A program made the position numbers and the translations under genes. DNA of 64,000 nt, taken from the NCBI RefSeq assembly GCF_963975345.1, contig NZ_CAXBGE010000010.1, forward strand, positions 1 to 64,000. Reading direction: 5' to 3'. Positions within the stretch are counted from its first letter, which is position 1, and each line of letters begins with the position of its first letter. The notes under the pieces are model-generated. The model worked only from the letters and a program-made list of their open reading frames with translations. It made no database searches and was not told where the DNA came from. Of this stretch, positions 51,145 through 59,715 are shown in pieces. This DNA comes from Maricaulis sp963975345. GTDB taxonomy: Bacteria; Pseudomonadota; Alphaproteobacteria; Caulobacterales; Maricaulaceae.

Positions 51145-52626
51145 ATGATCCGCACACTTGTCGCCACGCTCAGCCTCGCCATGATTTCCGTCGGCGCTGT
51201 CGCTGAGGAGGCCGCGCCAATCCCCGAGGCGCGCAGCTATGAAACCAGCGGCCAGGTAACGGTCAACGGACAGCGCGTGCGATATACGGCAACGGCCGGT
51301 GAAACCTATCTGCGTGATAGTGACGGCAATCCAACGGCCTCGATTTTTGCCACAACCTACATCGCGGACGGCACCAGCGATCCTCGCACCCGCCCGGTGG
51401 CCTTCGTCTTCAATGGCGGCCCGGGCTCGGCCAGCCTGTGGCTCCATATGGGCGTATTCGGGCCTCAGCACCTGGTTCTCCCGGATGCCGGCGACGACGG
51501 CGCCGCGCCCTATGATATTGTTGAGAACACCCGCTCCATTCTGGATGTGGCCGATTTGGTATTTATCGACCCGGTCGGCACAGGCTGGAGCCGCCCACTC
51601 GGCGAGCATGAAGGCTCTGAATTCTGGGGCGTGAACGAGGACGCCGCAAGCCTGGACCAGTTCATCCGCATCTGGCTGTCGGAGCATCAACGCTGGAACT
51701 CCCCGAAATACCTGCTCGGCGAGAGCTATGGCACAACGCGTGTTGGCGCCCTGCTGAACCAGCTGGAAGGCGGCTACACCGACGTCGCCATCAACGGCGT
51801 CGTGTTGATCTCGACCGTTCTGGACTTCCGCTATAACGACACGTCGGACGGCAATGATGTCGGTTATGTCGCCTTGATGCCCGGCTACGCGGCGGCCGCC
51901 TGGCATCACAACCGTATCGACCGCTCCGCCTGGAACAATGACATCGACACATTCCTCGCCGATGCGCGCACCTTTGCCATTGAAGACTACATGCCCGCGC
52001 TGATGTATGGCGTCTCGCTGCCAGCCGAACGCCAGGCACAGATCGCCAGCGAATTGTCTCAGTTTATCGGCCTGCCCGCGGTCTATCTTCAGCGTTCCAA
52101 TCTGCGCGTCCCGCTCAGCCGGTTCCAGCGCGAGCTGCTGCGCGACCAGGGCCTTTCAGTCGGTCGCTTCGATGCCCGCTATACCGGCATCGAGATTGAT
52201 GGTGTCGGCGAACGGCCGGATGCTGATCCGAGCTTTTATGGCATTGATGGCGGATACACCGCCGCGATGCAGGACTATTTCGGACGCACCCTCGGGGTCG
52301 ATCTGACCCAGCCCTACGCCACCCTCGGCGATGTCGGAGACTGGAACTGGGATACCGGTCGGATGGGCAATAACAGCTACATCAATACCGGCCCATGGAT
52401 CGCCCGCGCCATGCGGCAGAATTCAGACCTGCAAGTACTGGTCGCCCAGGGTTATTACGATCTGGCCACCCCGTTCATGGGCGCGGAGCTAATGTTCCAC
52501 CAGCCCGGCTTTGTGCAGGACCGGGTGCATATGCGCTATTATGACAGTGGCCATATGGTCTATCTCAACGATCCGTCGATGACGGCGCTCACCGACGATG
52601 TGCGCGGCCTGATCACCAACCGCTAA
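51145..52626 (+). CDS. Exported S10 serine carboxypeptidase, second of a tandem pair
   Basis: A 493-residue paralogue of the gene just upstream, alignable without gaps after the signal peptide, and with most positions identical. Triad Ser194, Asp439 and His470 are all intact. Signal peptide is MIRTLVATLSLAMISVGAVA. GGAAGGAAACACC precedes the ATG. Differences are spread along the protein and many are synonymous in the DNA, so this is an old duplication rather than an assembly artefact. It ends four bases before the convergent membrane-protein gene. Confidence 0.92.
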   Translation: MIRTLVATLSLAMISVGAVAEEAAPIPEARSYETSGQVTVNGQRVRYTATAGETYLRDSDGNPTASIFATTYIADGTSDPRTRPVAFVFNGGPGSASLWLHMGVFGPQHLVLPDAGDDGAAPYDIVENTRSILDVADLVFIDPVGTGWSRPLGEHEGSEFWGVNEDAASLDQFIRIWLSEHQRWNSPKYLLGESYGTTRVGALLNQLEGGYTDVAINGVVLISTVLDFRYNDTSDGNDVGYVALMPGYAAAAWHHNRIDRSAWNNDIDTFLADARTFAIEDYMPALMYGVSLPAERQAQIASELSQFIGLPAVYLQRSNLRVPLSRFQRELLRDQGLSVGRFDARYTGIEIDGVGERPDADPSFYGIDGGYTAAMQDYFGRTLGVDLTQPYATLGDVGDWNWDTGRMGNNSYINTGPWIARAMRQNSDLQVLVAQGYYDLATPFMGAELMFHQPGFVQDRVHMRYYDSGHMVYLNDPSMTALTDDVRGLITNR

Positions 52627-52629
52627 GGC

Positions 52630-53289
52630 CTATTTCGCCTCGCGCGTCAGATCAAAGCCGGCCGCGATGGCGCAGATCACAAAATACATCACCACTGCGG
52701 AGGATCCGGCGACAGCCAGGTCCTCCGGCGGTGGGGTGGTCATGCCGAGATAGAACAGACCCAGCATCAGGGCCGTAGCGATGAAGGGCCAGATCCGCCC
52801 CATAATGCCTTTGGCGCGCGTGCCCATCAGATAGATCGCCATGCTGCCGAGAAAGATCGTCAACTCGAGCCCCATGGCGACGGGGAAATTATTCCACAGG
52901 CCGAAGCCGAATTTGATGTCGGAGCCGGGATAGAGCAGCAGGTCGGGCACGTGCACAATCAAATCGGTGAGCCAGTGCGAAAAGACAGCCACGCCGACAA
53001 CAATGCCTCCGAGACGCTTCTCCTTGCGGGCGATCAGGCTCCAGAGCAGGCCGGCACCGAGCGACCAGACCAATGCCATGAGCAGGCTGTGGGTCCAGGG
53101 CATGTCGTAGAGGTCGAGACTGTTGGAGGCCGTAAAGCCCTCAATGATCCGGACATGTTCAACGCCGGTCGCAATGAAAGCGCCCCAAGCGATATCGACC
53201 AGCTGCACGGCGGCGAACAACACCCAGAGCGGAACCGTTTTGGCGATGCGCTTGCCGATAAAGGCTGGCGCGTAATGGCCGATGAACAT
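52630..53289 (-). CDS. Polytopic membrane protein, YdjM/metal-dependent-hydrolase-like
   Basis: A 219-residue protein with about six hydrophobic helices. MFIGHYAPAFIGKR at the N-terminus, MPWTHSLLMALVWS and VFSHWLTDLIVHVPDLLL place several His/Asp residues near the membrane interface, as in the YdjM-like family (PF04307), whose members are putative metal-dependent membrane hydrolases. Enzymatic activity is not established. It is the last gene of the minus-strand run that begins at petA. Confidence 0.7.
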   Translation of the reverse strand: MFIGHYAPAFIGKRIAKTVPLWVLFAAVQLVDIAWGAFIATGVEHVRIIEGFTASNSLDLYDMPWTHSLLMALVWSLGAGLLWSLIARKEKRLGGIVVGVAVFSHWLTDLIVHVPDLLLYPGSDIKFGFGLWNNFPVAMGLELTIFLGSMAIYLMGTRAKGIMGRIWPFIATALMLGLFYLGMTTPPPEDLAVAGSSAVVMYFVICAIAAGFDLTREAK

Positions 53290-53373
53290 GGATGCCTCCC
53301 CCTGATGTCAGGGCTGCGACCCTAACAGGGCTGAGCGTGGCGGCGATACCGTTTTCTGAGGCCGCGCCCCTAA

Positions 53374-53901
53374 TCAGTGCCCGTCATAGGACACAAGGCT
53401 GGAGACCGGCACGCCGAGCGCTTCGATCCGCGTAGCACCGCCCAGATCGGGCAGGTCGATGATGAAGGTGGCGCCAACCACCGTCGCACCGGCGCGCTGT
53501 AGCAGCTTGATCGAGGCCTCTGCCGTGCCGCCGGTGGCGATCAGATCATCGACCAGCAGGACGCGGTCGCCCTCGCACACAGCATCACTATGGATCTCGA
53601 TCGTGTCGGTGCCGTATTCCAGCGCGTATTCCTCGGACAGGGTGCGCCAGGGCAGCTTGCCCTGTTTACGCACCGGCACGAAGCCGACCGATAATTGGTG
53701 CGCCACGGCACCGCCAAGGATGAAGCCCCGCGCCTCGGTGCCAGCCACCTTGTCGATCTTTGCCCCGGCCCAGGGCTGAACCATCTGGTCGATGGCGACG
53801 CGAAAGGCACGTGCATCGCCGATCAGGGTCGTCACATCGCGAAAGATGATGCCCGGCTTGGGAAAGTCGGGGATGCTGCGAATGGCGGCTTTGAGATCCA
53901 T
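53374..53901 (-). CDS. apt: Adenine phosphoribosyltransferase
   Basis: A 175-residue PRTase salvaging adenine to AMP. It starts MDLKAAIRSIPDFPKPGIIF, then the flexible loop (RKQGKLPWRT), YALEYGTDTIEIH and the PRPP motif VLLVDDLIATGGTAEA. Length is standard. Adenine is released by MtnP, whose gene is about 1.2 kb upstream on the same strand, so the two complete methylthioadenosine salvage. The ATG is used; a TTG one codon earlier is possible. Confidence 0.95.
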   Translation of the reverse strand: MDLKAAIRSIPDFPKPGIIFRDVTTLIGDARAFRVAIDQMVQPWAGAKIDKVAGTEARGFILGGAVAHQLSVGFVPVRKQGKLPWRTLSEEYALEYGTDTIEIHSDAVCEGDRVLLVDDLIATGGTAEASIKLLQRAGATVVGATFIIDLPDLGGATRIEALGVPVSSLVSYDGH

Positions 53902-53934
53902 CAAATCGATTCCGTTTCAGTGTCAGGTCAAATG

Positions 53935-54576
53935 TCAGGCGTGCTGGTGGTCAGGCGGCAACAGGTCTTCGCGCTGGGCCGCGTCGAACCAGTCGCGATA
54001 GTCTTGATCGGCCAGCAGCGTATCGCAATAGACCTGCGATGCAGCATCCAGCGGGACGGCGAAATGATGGAATCGCGCCGCGACGGGGGTGAAGAAGGCA
54101 TCGGCGATGGTCCAGCTGCCAAACAGGAACGGCCCCTCGCCGCTTCGCACCGCCGCCCACATCGCTTGAATGGTGGCGATATCCTTGCGGGTCGCGTCGT
54201 CGAGCGTGATCGCGGCGACCGGCCGGCACAAATCCATTGAACAGCTTCGGCGCAGGGCGAAGAAGCCGCTATGCATCGCCGCCGTCACGGAGCGGGCCTG
54301 ACCGCGAATAGCGGGATCTGACGGCCAGAGCTGCGGTGCGCGCTCGGCAACCCATTCGCAGATCGCCAACGAATCCCAGATTGCCACGCCGCCCGTTTCC
54401 AGCACCGGCACCGTGCCGCCGGGCGATGCCGCCTCGAGCGCGGCGCGCGTGCCAGGCAGGTCGAGCGGGATCATGTGCTCGTCGAAATCAATCCCGCCTT
54501 TGCGCAGGGCGAGCCAGGGCCGCAGCGACCAGCTGGAAAGGCGTTTATTGCCGATATGCAGGATGGGCCGGCTCAT
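53935..54576 (-). CDS. Glutathione S-transferase family protein
   Basis: A 213-residue GST. The N-terminal thioredoxin-like domain has ILHIGNKRLSSWSLRPWLAL (a possible catalytic Ser in SSWS) and GGTVPVLETGGVAIWDS for glutathione binding. The all-alpha C-terminal domain has FGSWTIADAFFTPVAARF, a zeta/maleylacetoacetate-isomerase-like N-capping region. The substrate is unknown. Its start lies one base from the stop of the LprI-like gene, so the two are probably co-transcribed. Confidence 0.9.
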   Translation of the reverse strand: MSRPILHIGNKRLSSWSLRPWLALRKGGIDFDEHMIPLDLPGTRAALEAASPGGTVPVLETGGVAIWDSLAICEWVAERAPQLWPSDPAIRGQARSVTAAMHSGFFALRRSCSMDLCRPVAAITLDDATRKDIATIQAMWAAVRSGEGPFLFGSWTIADAFFTPVAARFHHFAVPLDAASQVYCDTLLADQDYRDWFDAAQREDLLPPDHQHA

Positions 54577-54577
54577 C

Positions 54578-54976
54578 TCAGTGCTCCAGCAATTCCGCCG
54601 CCCGCGCCCGATCAAGAGCGATCTGGCAATCGAGCACGATTTCCTCACGCGATTCATCGCTGACAAACATCAACGACCCACGTCGTGCGCACTCGGCGTC
54701 CCGATACTGGATCCAGACAGTTTGGGCCTGATCGAGGCTCGCCTCGGCGTTGAACATGCTGCCGGAATCGAGATCGGATTCACGGGCATCTTCGCGAGCC
54801 TGTTCATGGGCGGCCTGCAGAGTCGTTTCCGCCTCACGCAACAGCGTATTCAGGCAGGCGCGGCGGGCGCGCGCATCGGTCACGTGCTCAGCGCATTCAA
54901 ACGCCGGACGCGGATTGGGCGGCGCCAGCGCCGGCGCACCGCCCTGGACCAGCAAGGCCATCACAAAAACCAACAT
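54578..54976 (-). CDS. LprI/DUF1311-like exported protein
   Basis: A 132-residue protein with a signal peptide (MLVFVMALLVQGGAPALA). The mature part has the DUF1311 pattern with cysteines in FECAEH, RRACLN, DAECARRG and DCQIALDR, and a helical LLREAETTLQAAHEQARED. Lysozyme-inhibitor-like LprI proteins share this fold, but a role here is inferred. CGGGAG precedes the ATG. Longer starts add a cysteine-rich but unlikely leader. Confidence 0.75.
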   Translation of the reverse strand: MLVFVMALLVQGGAPALAPPNPRPAFECAEHVTDARARRACLNTLLREAETTLQAAHEQAREDARESDLDSGSMFNAEASLDQAQTVWIQYRDAECARRGSLMFVSDESREEIVLDCQIALDRARAAELLEH

Positions 54977-55080
54977 CACAAACTCCCGACAACAACAGCG
55001 GCCTTTATGGACGAGGGCAGGATCGCGGAAAAGGCCTGTCGGCTTCAACCGCGAAAATCAGTCGGCTCGGCCGTGCCACT

Positions 55081-55956
55081 TCAGCCAAGCACGCGCCCGG
55101 CAATCCCGGTCAGCCGTCGCACCATCTCAGGGTCGCGCGCCGCAGCGGGCGTGATGATCGCCGTATCGAGCACGGTCTCTATCCCGTCGGGGCTGGGTGT
55201 TCTGACTTTGCCGGACATGGCCGACGTCAGACGTTCGAGCAATTGCTTCGCCTTGACGGTGTTGGCGCGCATCACTGCGATCACTTGGGCGACATCGACA
55301 CTGTCAGTGTGTTCGCGCCAGCAATCATAATCGGTGACCATGGCAATCGAGGCATAGGGCAGCTCGGCTTCGCGAGCGAGACGCGCTTCGGGCATATTGG
55401 TCATGCCGATCACATCCAGACCCCACTGCCGATAGAGCTCGCTCTCGGCGCGGGTCGAGAATTGCGGACCTTCCATCGCCAGATAGGTGCCACGCGGCGT
55501 CAGCGCGATGCCGGCCGCCGTCCCGGCCTCGGCCACGAGCCGTGAGAGGCGGCTACAGACCGGATCGGCCATCGGCACGTGTGCAACACAGCCCGGCGCG
55601 AAAAAGCTCCTCTCGCGTCCCTGAGTGTGGTCAACATACTGATCGACGATCACGAAGTGGCCCGGCGGCAGCTCCTCGCGCAGCGAGCCGCAGGCGGAGA
55701 TCGACAGGATGTCGGAGCAACCGGCCTGTTTCAGCGCCGTGATATTGGCGCGATAGGGAATATCGCCGGGCGGCAGGCGGTGACCCTGGCCATGGCGTGG
55801 CAGGAAGACCAGCGGCACACCATTCAGCTCGCCGAACGTCAGTTCGCTGGAAGCCTCGCCCCACGGCGTTTCGATATGTTCGCGACGCAGATTCGTCAGG
55901 CCATCGAGCTCATACAGTCCCGAACCGCCGATAATGCCGAGCGTCCATTGGCTCAT
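55081..55956 (-). CDS. mtnP: S-methyl-5'-thioadenosine phosphorylase
   Basis: A 291-residue phosphorylase cleaving methylthioadenosine to adenine and methylthioribose-1-phosphate. Motifs are GIIGGSGLYELDGL (phosphate site), PRHGQGHRLPP, the purine-binding MEGPQFSTRAESELY and MTNMPEARLAREAELPYAS, and the catalytic Asp in VTDYDCWRE. GGGAGG precedes the ATG. It lies directly after petC on the same strand, past a terminator. Confidence 0.93.
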   Translation of the reverse strand: MSQWTLGIIGGSGLYELDGLTNLRREHIETPWGEASSELTFGELNGVPLVFLPRHGQGHRLPPGDIPYRANITALKQAGCSDILSISACGSLREELPPGHFVIVDQYVDHTQGRERSFFAPGCVAHVPMADPVCSRLSRLVAEAGTAAGIALTPRGTYLAMEGPQFSTRAESELYRQWGLDVIGMTNMPEARLAREAELPYASIAMVTDYDCWREHTDSVDVAQVIAVMRANTVKAKQLLERLTSAMSGKVRTPSPDGIETVLDTAIITPAAARDPEMVRRLTGIAGRVLG

Positions 55957-55981
55957 CGGATCATCCTCCCGTTGGAACACG

Positions 55982-56012
55982 AAAAAGGGCTGCGAACTTG
56001 CGTCCGCAGCCC
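55982..56012 (-). terminator. Rho-independent terminator of the petABC operon
   Basis: Read on the minus strand, GGGCTGCG and CGCAGCCC form a perfect 8-bp stem with a 10-base loop, directly followed by TTTTT. It is the clearest intrinsic terminator on this strand. mtnP, which begins just beyond it, needs its own promoter or readthrough. Confidence 0.85.
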
Positions 56013-56036
56013 CAATTCATGCCGCGCAGAGCGCGA

Positions 56037-56840
56037 TCAATGCTTCACCTTGGCCCAGATCTGCCGGTAGGCGATATAGACGAGGATTGCGAAGATGAAG
56101 AGGTAGAGCAAAACCATCACGCCCATCTGCTTGCGCGCTTCCATGTGCGGATCGCTGGCCCAGGTGAGGAAGGTGACGATGTCTTCCGACATCTGTTCCA
56201 TCGTCGCCTCGGTCCCGTCGGCATAGGTGACGCTGCCTTCAAACAAGGGTGGCGCCATGGCGATCACGCCGCCAGGGAAATACGGATTGTAGTGCTTGCC
56301 CGGCGCGACATGGACATCCGCCGGAACTTCCTCGTTAAAACCGAGCAGCAGCGAATGGACGTAGTCCTGGCCGTGGTGACGTGCCTTGATGATCAGCGAC
56401 AGGTCCGGCGGCAGGGCGCCGCCATTGGAGCCGCGAGCCTGCTGCGGATTGGCGAAGGGCGATGGGAAGGCATCGCTCGGCACGCCGGGGCGCTCGAACA
56501 TATCGCCGGCATCGTCCGGGCCATCTTCGATCATGTAACCGGCTGCAATCTGCATCACGATCGCATTGTCATTGGCATTGGGGAATTCAGCACTCTCGAA
56601 CGGGCCACCCGCCTCGCCGAGATTGCGGAAATGAATCAGGTCCAGCGAGTGACAGCTGGAACAGACTTCCTGATAGATCTGCAGGCCACGCTGGACCGCT
56701 TCACGGTCGAAGGTGCCGAACGGCCCGGCATTGTGCCAGTGGAAATGCTCAGCTTCACGCTGGCCGGCGGTCGAGGCCCAGGCAATGCCCGAGAGGCCAA
56801 GAGCTGCCAGAGCAGCGACGAAAATGCGGGTCATCTTCAT
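56037..56840 (-). CDS. petC: Cytochrome c1
   Basis: A 267-residue periplasmic haem protein of the bc1 complex. Signal peptide MKMTRIFVAALAALGLSGIA, haem c motif CSSCH within EVCSSCHSLDLIHFRNL, axial Met probably in the C-terminal MAPPLFEG region, and a C-terminal membrane anchor (MGVMVLLYLFIFAILVYIAY). It passes electrons from the Rieske protein to cytochrome c. The ATG eight bases after GGGGAG is used; two codons upstream another ATG is closer to it. Third gene of petABC. Confidence 0.94.
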   Translation of the reverse strand: MKMTRIFVAALAALGLSGIAWASTAGQREAEHFHWHNAGPFGTFDREAVQRGLQIYQEVCSSCHSLDLIHFRNLGEAGGPFESAEFPNANDNAIVMQIAAGYMIEDGPDDAGDMFERPGVPSDAFPSPFANPQQARGSNGGALPPDLSLIIKARHHGQDYVHSLLLGFNEEVPADVHVAPGKHYNPYFPGGVIAMAPPLFEGSVTYADGTEATMEQMSEDIVTFLTWASDPHMEARKQMGVMVLLYLFIFAILVYIAYRQIWAKVKH

Positions 56841-56853
56841 GATCATCGCTCCC

Positions 56854-58152
56854 CTATGCCTTGGCCGTGCCGAGAACGGCCGCTTCAATTGAAACGGGAC
56901 GGTCCAACGGCTTCTCTATCAGTCCCATCACCGGCAAAACGATGAGGAAGTAGGCAAAATAGTAGAATGTCAGGAATTGCGCGAACCAGACGAATTTCAG
57001 ACCGGTCGCAACACCCTCGGCATTGTGCCCCATCGTAAAGACGAGATCGTCCGGATTATTGGCACCGCACCAGCCCAAACCGAGGCAGGCCAGCAGGAAC
57101 AGGATGAAGAACACCCGTGTCACCGGACGGAAGCGCATCGAGCGCACTTTCGAAGTGTCGAGCCAAGGCAGGACGAACAGGATCAGGATCGCACCAAACA
57201 TCGCCGTCACACCGCCAAGCTTGGCATCGATCGGGCCGATATCGAACGTGATCGCCCGCAGGATCGCGTAGAAGGGCAGGTAATACCATTCTGGAACAAT
57301 GTGCGATGGCGTCGAGAGCGGATTGGCCTCGATGAAATTGTCGGTATGGCCCAGAGCATTTGGCAGGAAGAAAACGAAAGTCGCGAAGATGATCAGATAG
57401 ACGACGATCGCGAAGCCGTCCTTCACCGTATAAAACGGGTGGAAAGGCAGCGTGTCTTTCTTGGTCTTCACTTCGATACCGACCGGATTGCCATTGCCCG
57501 GAACGTGCAGCGCCCAGAGGTGCAGTGCAACGACGGCGGCAATCACGAAGGGCAGCAGATAGTGCAGCGAGAAGAAGCGGCTCAGCGTGGCCTGGCCGAC
57601 CGAGAAGCCGCCCCACAGCCATTCGCGGATCGCATCGCCAATGAAAGGCAAAGCGCCGATCAGATTGGTGATCACGACTGCACCCCAGTAGGACATTTGT
57701 CCCCAGGGCAGCACATAGCCCATGAAGCCGGTCGCCATCATCAACAGATAGATCACGACACCGAGGATCCAGAGAATTTCGCGCGGTGCCTTGTAGGAAC
57801 CGTAATACAGGCCGCGGAACATGTGGATATAGACAGCAACGAAGAAGAAGCTGGCGCCATTGGCGTGCATGGACTGGATCAACCAGCCAAATTTCACGTC
57901 GCGGCGAATGCGCTCGAGGCTGTCGAAGGCCATGCTCTCATGCGGGATGTAGTGCATGGCGAGCACGACGCCGGAAATGATCTGGATGACGAGGAAGATC
58001 GCGAGGATCCCGCCGAAGGTCCACCAGTAATTGAGATTTCGCGGTGTCGGGAAATCGACGAAACTGTCATAGCCGAGGCGGATGATTGGAAGTCGCGCAT
58101 CCATCCAGCGCGTGAAACCGGTTTTCGGCTCGTAGGTCGAAGGACCGCTCAT
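56854..58152 (-). CDS. petB: Cytochrome b of the bc1 complex
   Basis: A 432-residue membrane subunit with eight or more helices. The b-type haem His pairs are in the second and fourth helices, for example in LAMHYIPHESMAFDSLERI and FSLHYLLPFVIAAVVALH-like segments. QSMHANGASFFFVAVYIHMFRG and PEWYYLPFYAILRA (the PEWY Qo-site motif) are diagnostic. It oxidises ubiquinol at Qo and reduces at Qi. Its ATG overlaps the petA stop by four bases, so expression is coupled. Confidence 0.96.
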   Translation of the reverse strand: MSGPSTYEPKTGFTRWMDARLPIIRLGYDSFVDFPTPRNLNYWWTFGGILAIFLVIQIISGVVLAMHYIPHESMAFDSLERIRRDVKFGWLIQSMHANGASFFFVAVYIHMFRGLYYGSYKAPREILWILGVVIYLLMMATGFMGYVLPWGQMSYWGAVVITNLIGALPFIGDAIREWLWGGFSVGQATLSRFFSLHYLLPFVIAAVVALHLWALHVPGNGNPVGIEVKTKKDTLPFHPFYTVKDGFAIVVYLIIFATFVFFLPNALGHTDNFIEANPLSTPSHIVPEWYYLPFYAILRAITFDIGPIDAKLGGVTAMFGAILILFVLPWLDTSKVRSMRFRPVTRVFFILFLLACLGLGWCGANNPDDLVFTMGHNAEGVATGLKFVWFAQFLTFYYFAYFLIVLPVMGLIEKPLDRPVSIEAAVLGTAKA

Positions 58153-58775
58153 GATGCAACCCACCCTGATTGTGCAGCTTCTTCTGGTGACAGACCGATC
58201 TTCACGGTCGTTTCTGTTTCAAAGTAATAATCGGGAACCGCCAGGTTCTCCGGAGCCGGGCCGCGACGGATACGCGCCGAACCGTCATAATGCGAGCCAT
58301 GACAAGGGCAGTACCAACCGTCGTAATCGCCCATATTAACGCCGATGCCGAGCGGAACGCAGCCGAGATGGGTGCAGATGCCGATCACGATGAGATATTC
58401 GGCCCGCAAGACCCGGTTCTGGTCCGCCGCCGAGGCGTTTTCCATACCGGCATTGCGATTGCGCGACACATCATCGACCAAAACATTCAGCGGCACGGCG
58501 CGCGCTTCGTCGATCATGGCCTGTGTGCGATGGCGGATAAAGACCGGCCCACCGCGCCACATGACCGTGATTTCAGTGCCGTCGGTGACGGCCGAAATAT
58601 CAACCCGGATCGAACCGAGTGCGCGCGTGTCAGCGGCCGGGTTCATCTGATCGATGAAAGGCCAGATCGCCAGACCGGCGCCCATCGCGGCAGCGCCTGT
58701 GGCCGCGATATAGATGAAGTCGCGGCGAGATGGTTCCTGACCAAGTTCACCGAGCGCGCCGTTCTGTTCCGTCAC
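58149..58775 (-). CDS. petA: Ubiquinol-cytochrome c reductase Rieske iron-sulfur subunit
   Basis: A 208-residue protein anchored by one helix (DFIYIAATGAAAMGAGLAIW). SRRDF before the helix is a twin-arginine signal, so it is exported folded by Tat. The [2Fe-2S] site has CTHLGCVP and CPCHGSHYD, the His and Cys ligands and the disulfide partner cysteines. First gene of petABC, divergent from trmL. Confidence 0.96.
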   Translation of the reverse strand: MTEQNGALGELGQEPSRRDFIYIAATGAAAMGAGLAIWPFIDQMNPAADTRALGSIRVDISAVTDGTEITVMWRGGPVFIRHRTQAMIDEARAVPLNVLVDDVSRNRNAGMENASAADQNRVLRAEYLIVIGICTHLGCVPLGIGVNMGDYDGWYCPCHGSHYDGSARIRRGPAPENLAVPDYYFETETTVKIGLSPEEAAQSGWVAS

Positions 58776-58956
58776 GAGCCGACCTCTTCTCTTTTCTTAA
58801 ACGGGGTCACGCGATTGCGCCCCCCTGCCCCAGATAACTTGACGTCCTCGCGGAAGCGAGGTTTGACGCCGTATAACCTAACGCCGGATTGGCTGACCAG
58901 TGCATGGCGCAATGCCGCACACTGGATTCGACCATCGGCCTGTAGCGCGGCTTAAA
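58776..58956. other. Divergent promoter region between petA and trmL
   Basis: No gene is seen. It holds a hairpin CCTCGC-GGAA-GCGAGG (58846-58861) with a GNRA-like loop and, near its right end, TTTGACGCCGTATAACCT, which has promoter-like TTGACG and TATAAC boxes at an unusable spacing. Promoters in both directions must lie here, but I cannot place them. Confidence 0.45.
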
Positions 58957-59403
58957 ATGCGGATCGTTTTTTTTCAACCTGATATTCCGCAGAACCTGGG
59001 TGCGGCCATGCGGGTTGCCGCCTGTTTTGGGGCCGGGCTCGACATCGTCGAACCCTGTGCATTCCCTTTGACAGACAGGAAGATACGCGCTGCCGCGATG
59101 GACTATGGTGCGGCAATTACGCCCACCCGGCACAGTTCATGGACTGCATATCAAAATAGTGCAGAAGCTGCGCAAGGCCGGCTTGTGCTGTTCACAACCG
59201 CCAGTGCGGACGAGATTTGGGACTTCAATTTTTCTGCAGATGACCGGCTGCTTTTTGGCCGCGAAAGCGCCGGCGTGCCGGAAAACGTCCACGAATCAGC
59301 TGATGAGCGGGTGCGAATTCCGATTCGCGACGGCATGCGCTCGCTCAATGTGACGGTTTCCGCGGCTATCGCACTGGCCGAGGCGAGCCGGCAAATGCGT
59401 TAA
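58957..59403 (+). CDS. trmL: tRNA (cytidine(34)-2'-O)-methyltransferase
   Basis: A 148-residue SPOUT-class enzyme methylating the wobble ribose of tRNA-Leu. Motifs are RIVFFQPDIPQNLGAAMRVAA-type N-terminus, AGLDIVEPCAFPL, then LLFGRESAGVPENVH and the knotted C-terminal RIPIRDGMRSLNVTVSAAIA. The ATG before RIVFFQP is used; the preceding 40 bases lack any Shine-Dalgarno, so leaderless or weak initiation is possible. Length is typical (about 155). Confidence 0.93.
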   Translation: MRIVFFQPDIPQNLGAAMRVAACFGAGLDIVEPCAFPLTDRKIRAAAMDYGAAITPTRHSSWTAYQNSAEAAQGRLVLFTTASADEIWDFNFSADDRLLFGRESAGVPENVHESADERVRIPIRDGMRSLNVTVSAAIALAEASRQMR

Positions 59404-59715
59404 CTCGCCGGCGGGGCATCTAGCCACCAGCGCCGGCCTCGAACCGGCTCGCATCAATTATGCCTTGCGCTGCAGTGCAACATGTGACCATCTCCCCCTG
59501 CCTGCGCACCACGCGTAGACGCCATGGTGAGTCAAGGCGCGCAGGAAGTACCGGCAGACGGCTGCTTTTTCGCTTCCGACCGCCATCAGCGCCCCCGGGC
59601 ATTGGCCACTTGCTGGTCGGTGTCGCAGGAGCATCGCCGAGCGGCTGACCTACGCAAGCTTCTTTTAAAATTTATTCGGTGCAGCGTGCGGACGAATCCG
59701 TGCGCGCGCCTCAAT
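59404..59715. other. Long leader region before the DEAD-box helicase gene
   Basis: No convincing gene. It contains the palindrome TTGC-N-CTGCAG-N-GCAA (59465-59480) and an unusually AT-rich box TTCTTTTAAAATTTATTC near 59661-59678, the only such stretch in the neighbourhood, which may be the helicase promoter. If transcription starts there, the mRNA leader is about 40 bases; if it starts nearer the palindrome, about 230 bases. Confidence 0.45.

Noticed and set aside
49419..52626. Tandem carboxypeptidases as an assembly duplication
   Set aside because: The copies differ throughout, with many synonymous changes and different flanks, so they are real paralogues.
56977..58227. 416-codon frame on the plus strand within petB
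   Set aside because: Antisense to cytochrome b with its PEWY and haem motifs; the translation is charged and repetitive, without any motif.
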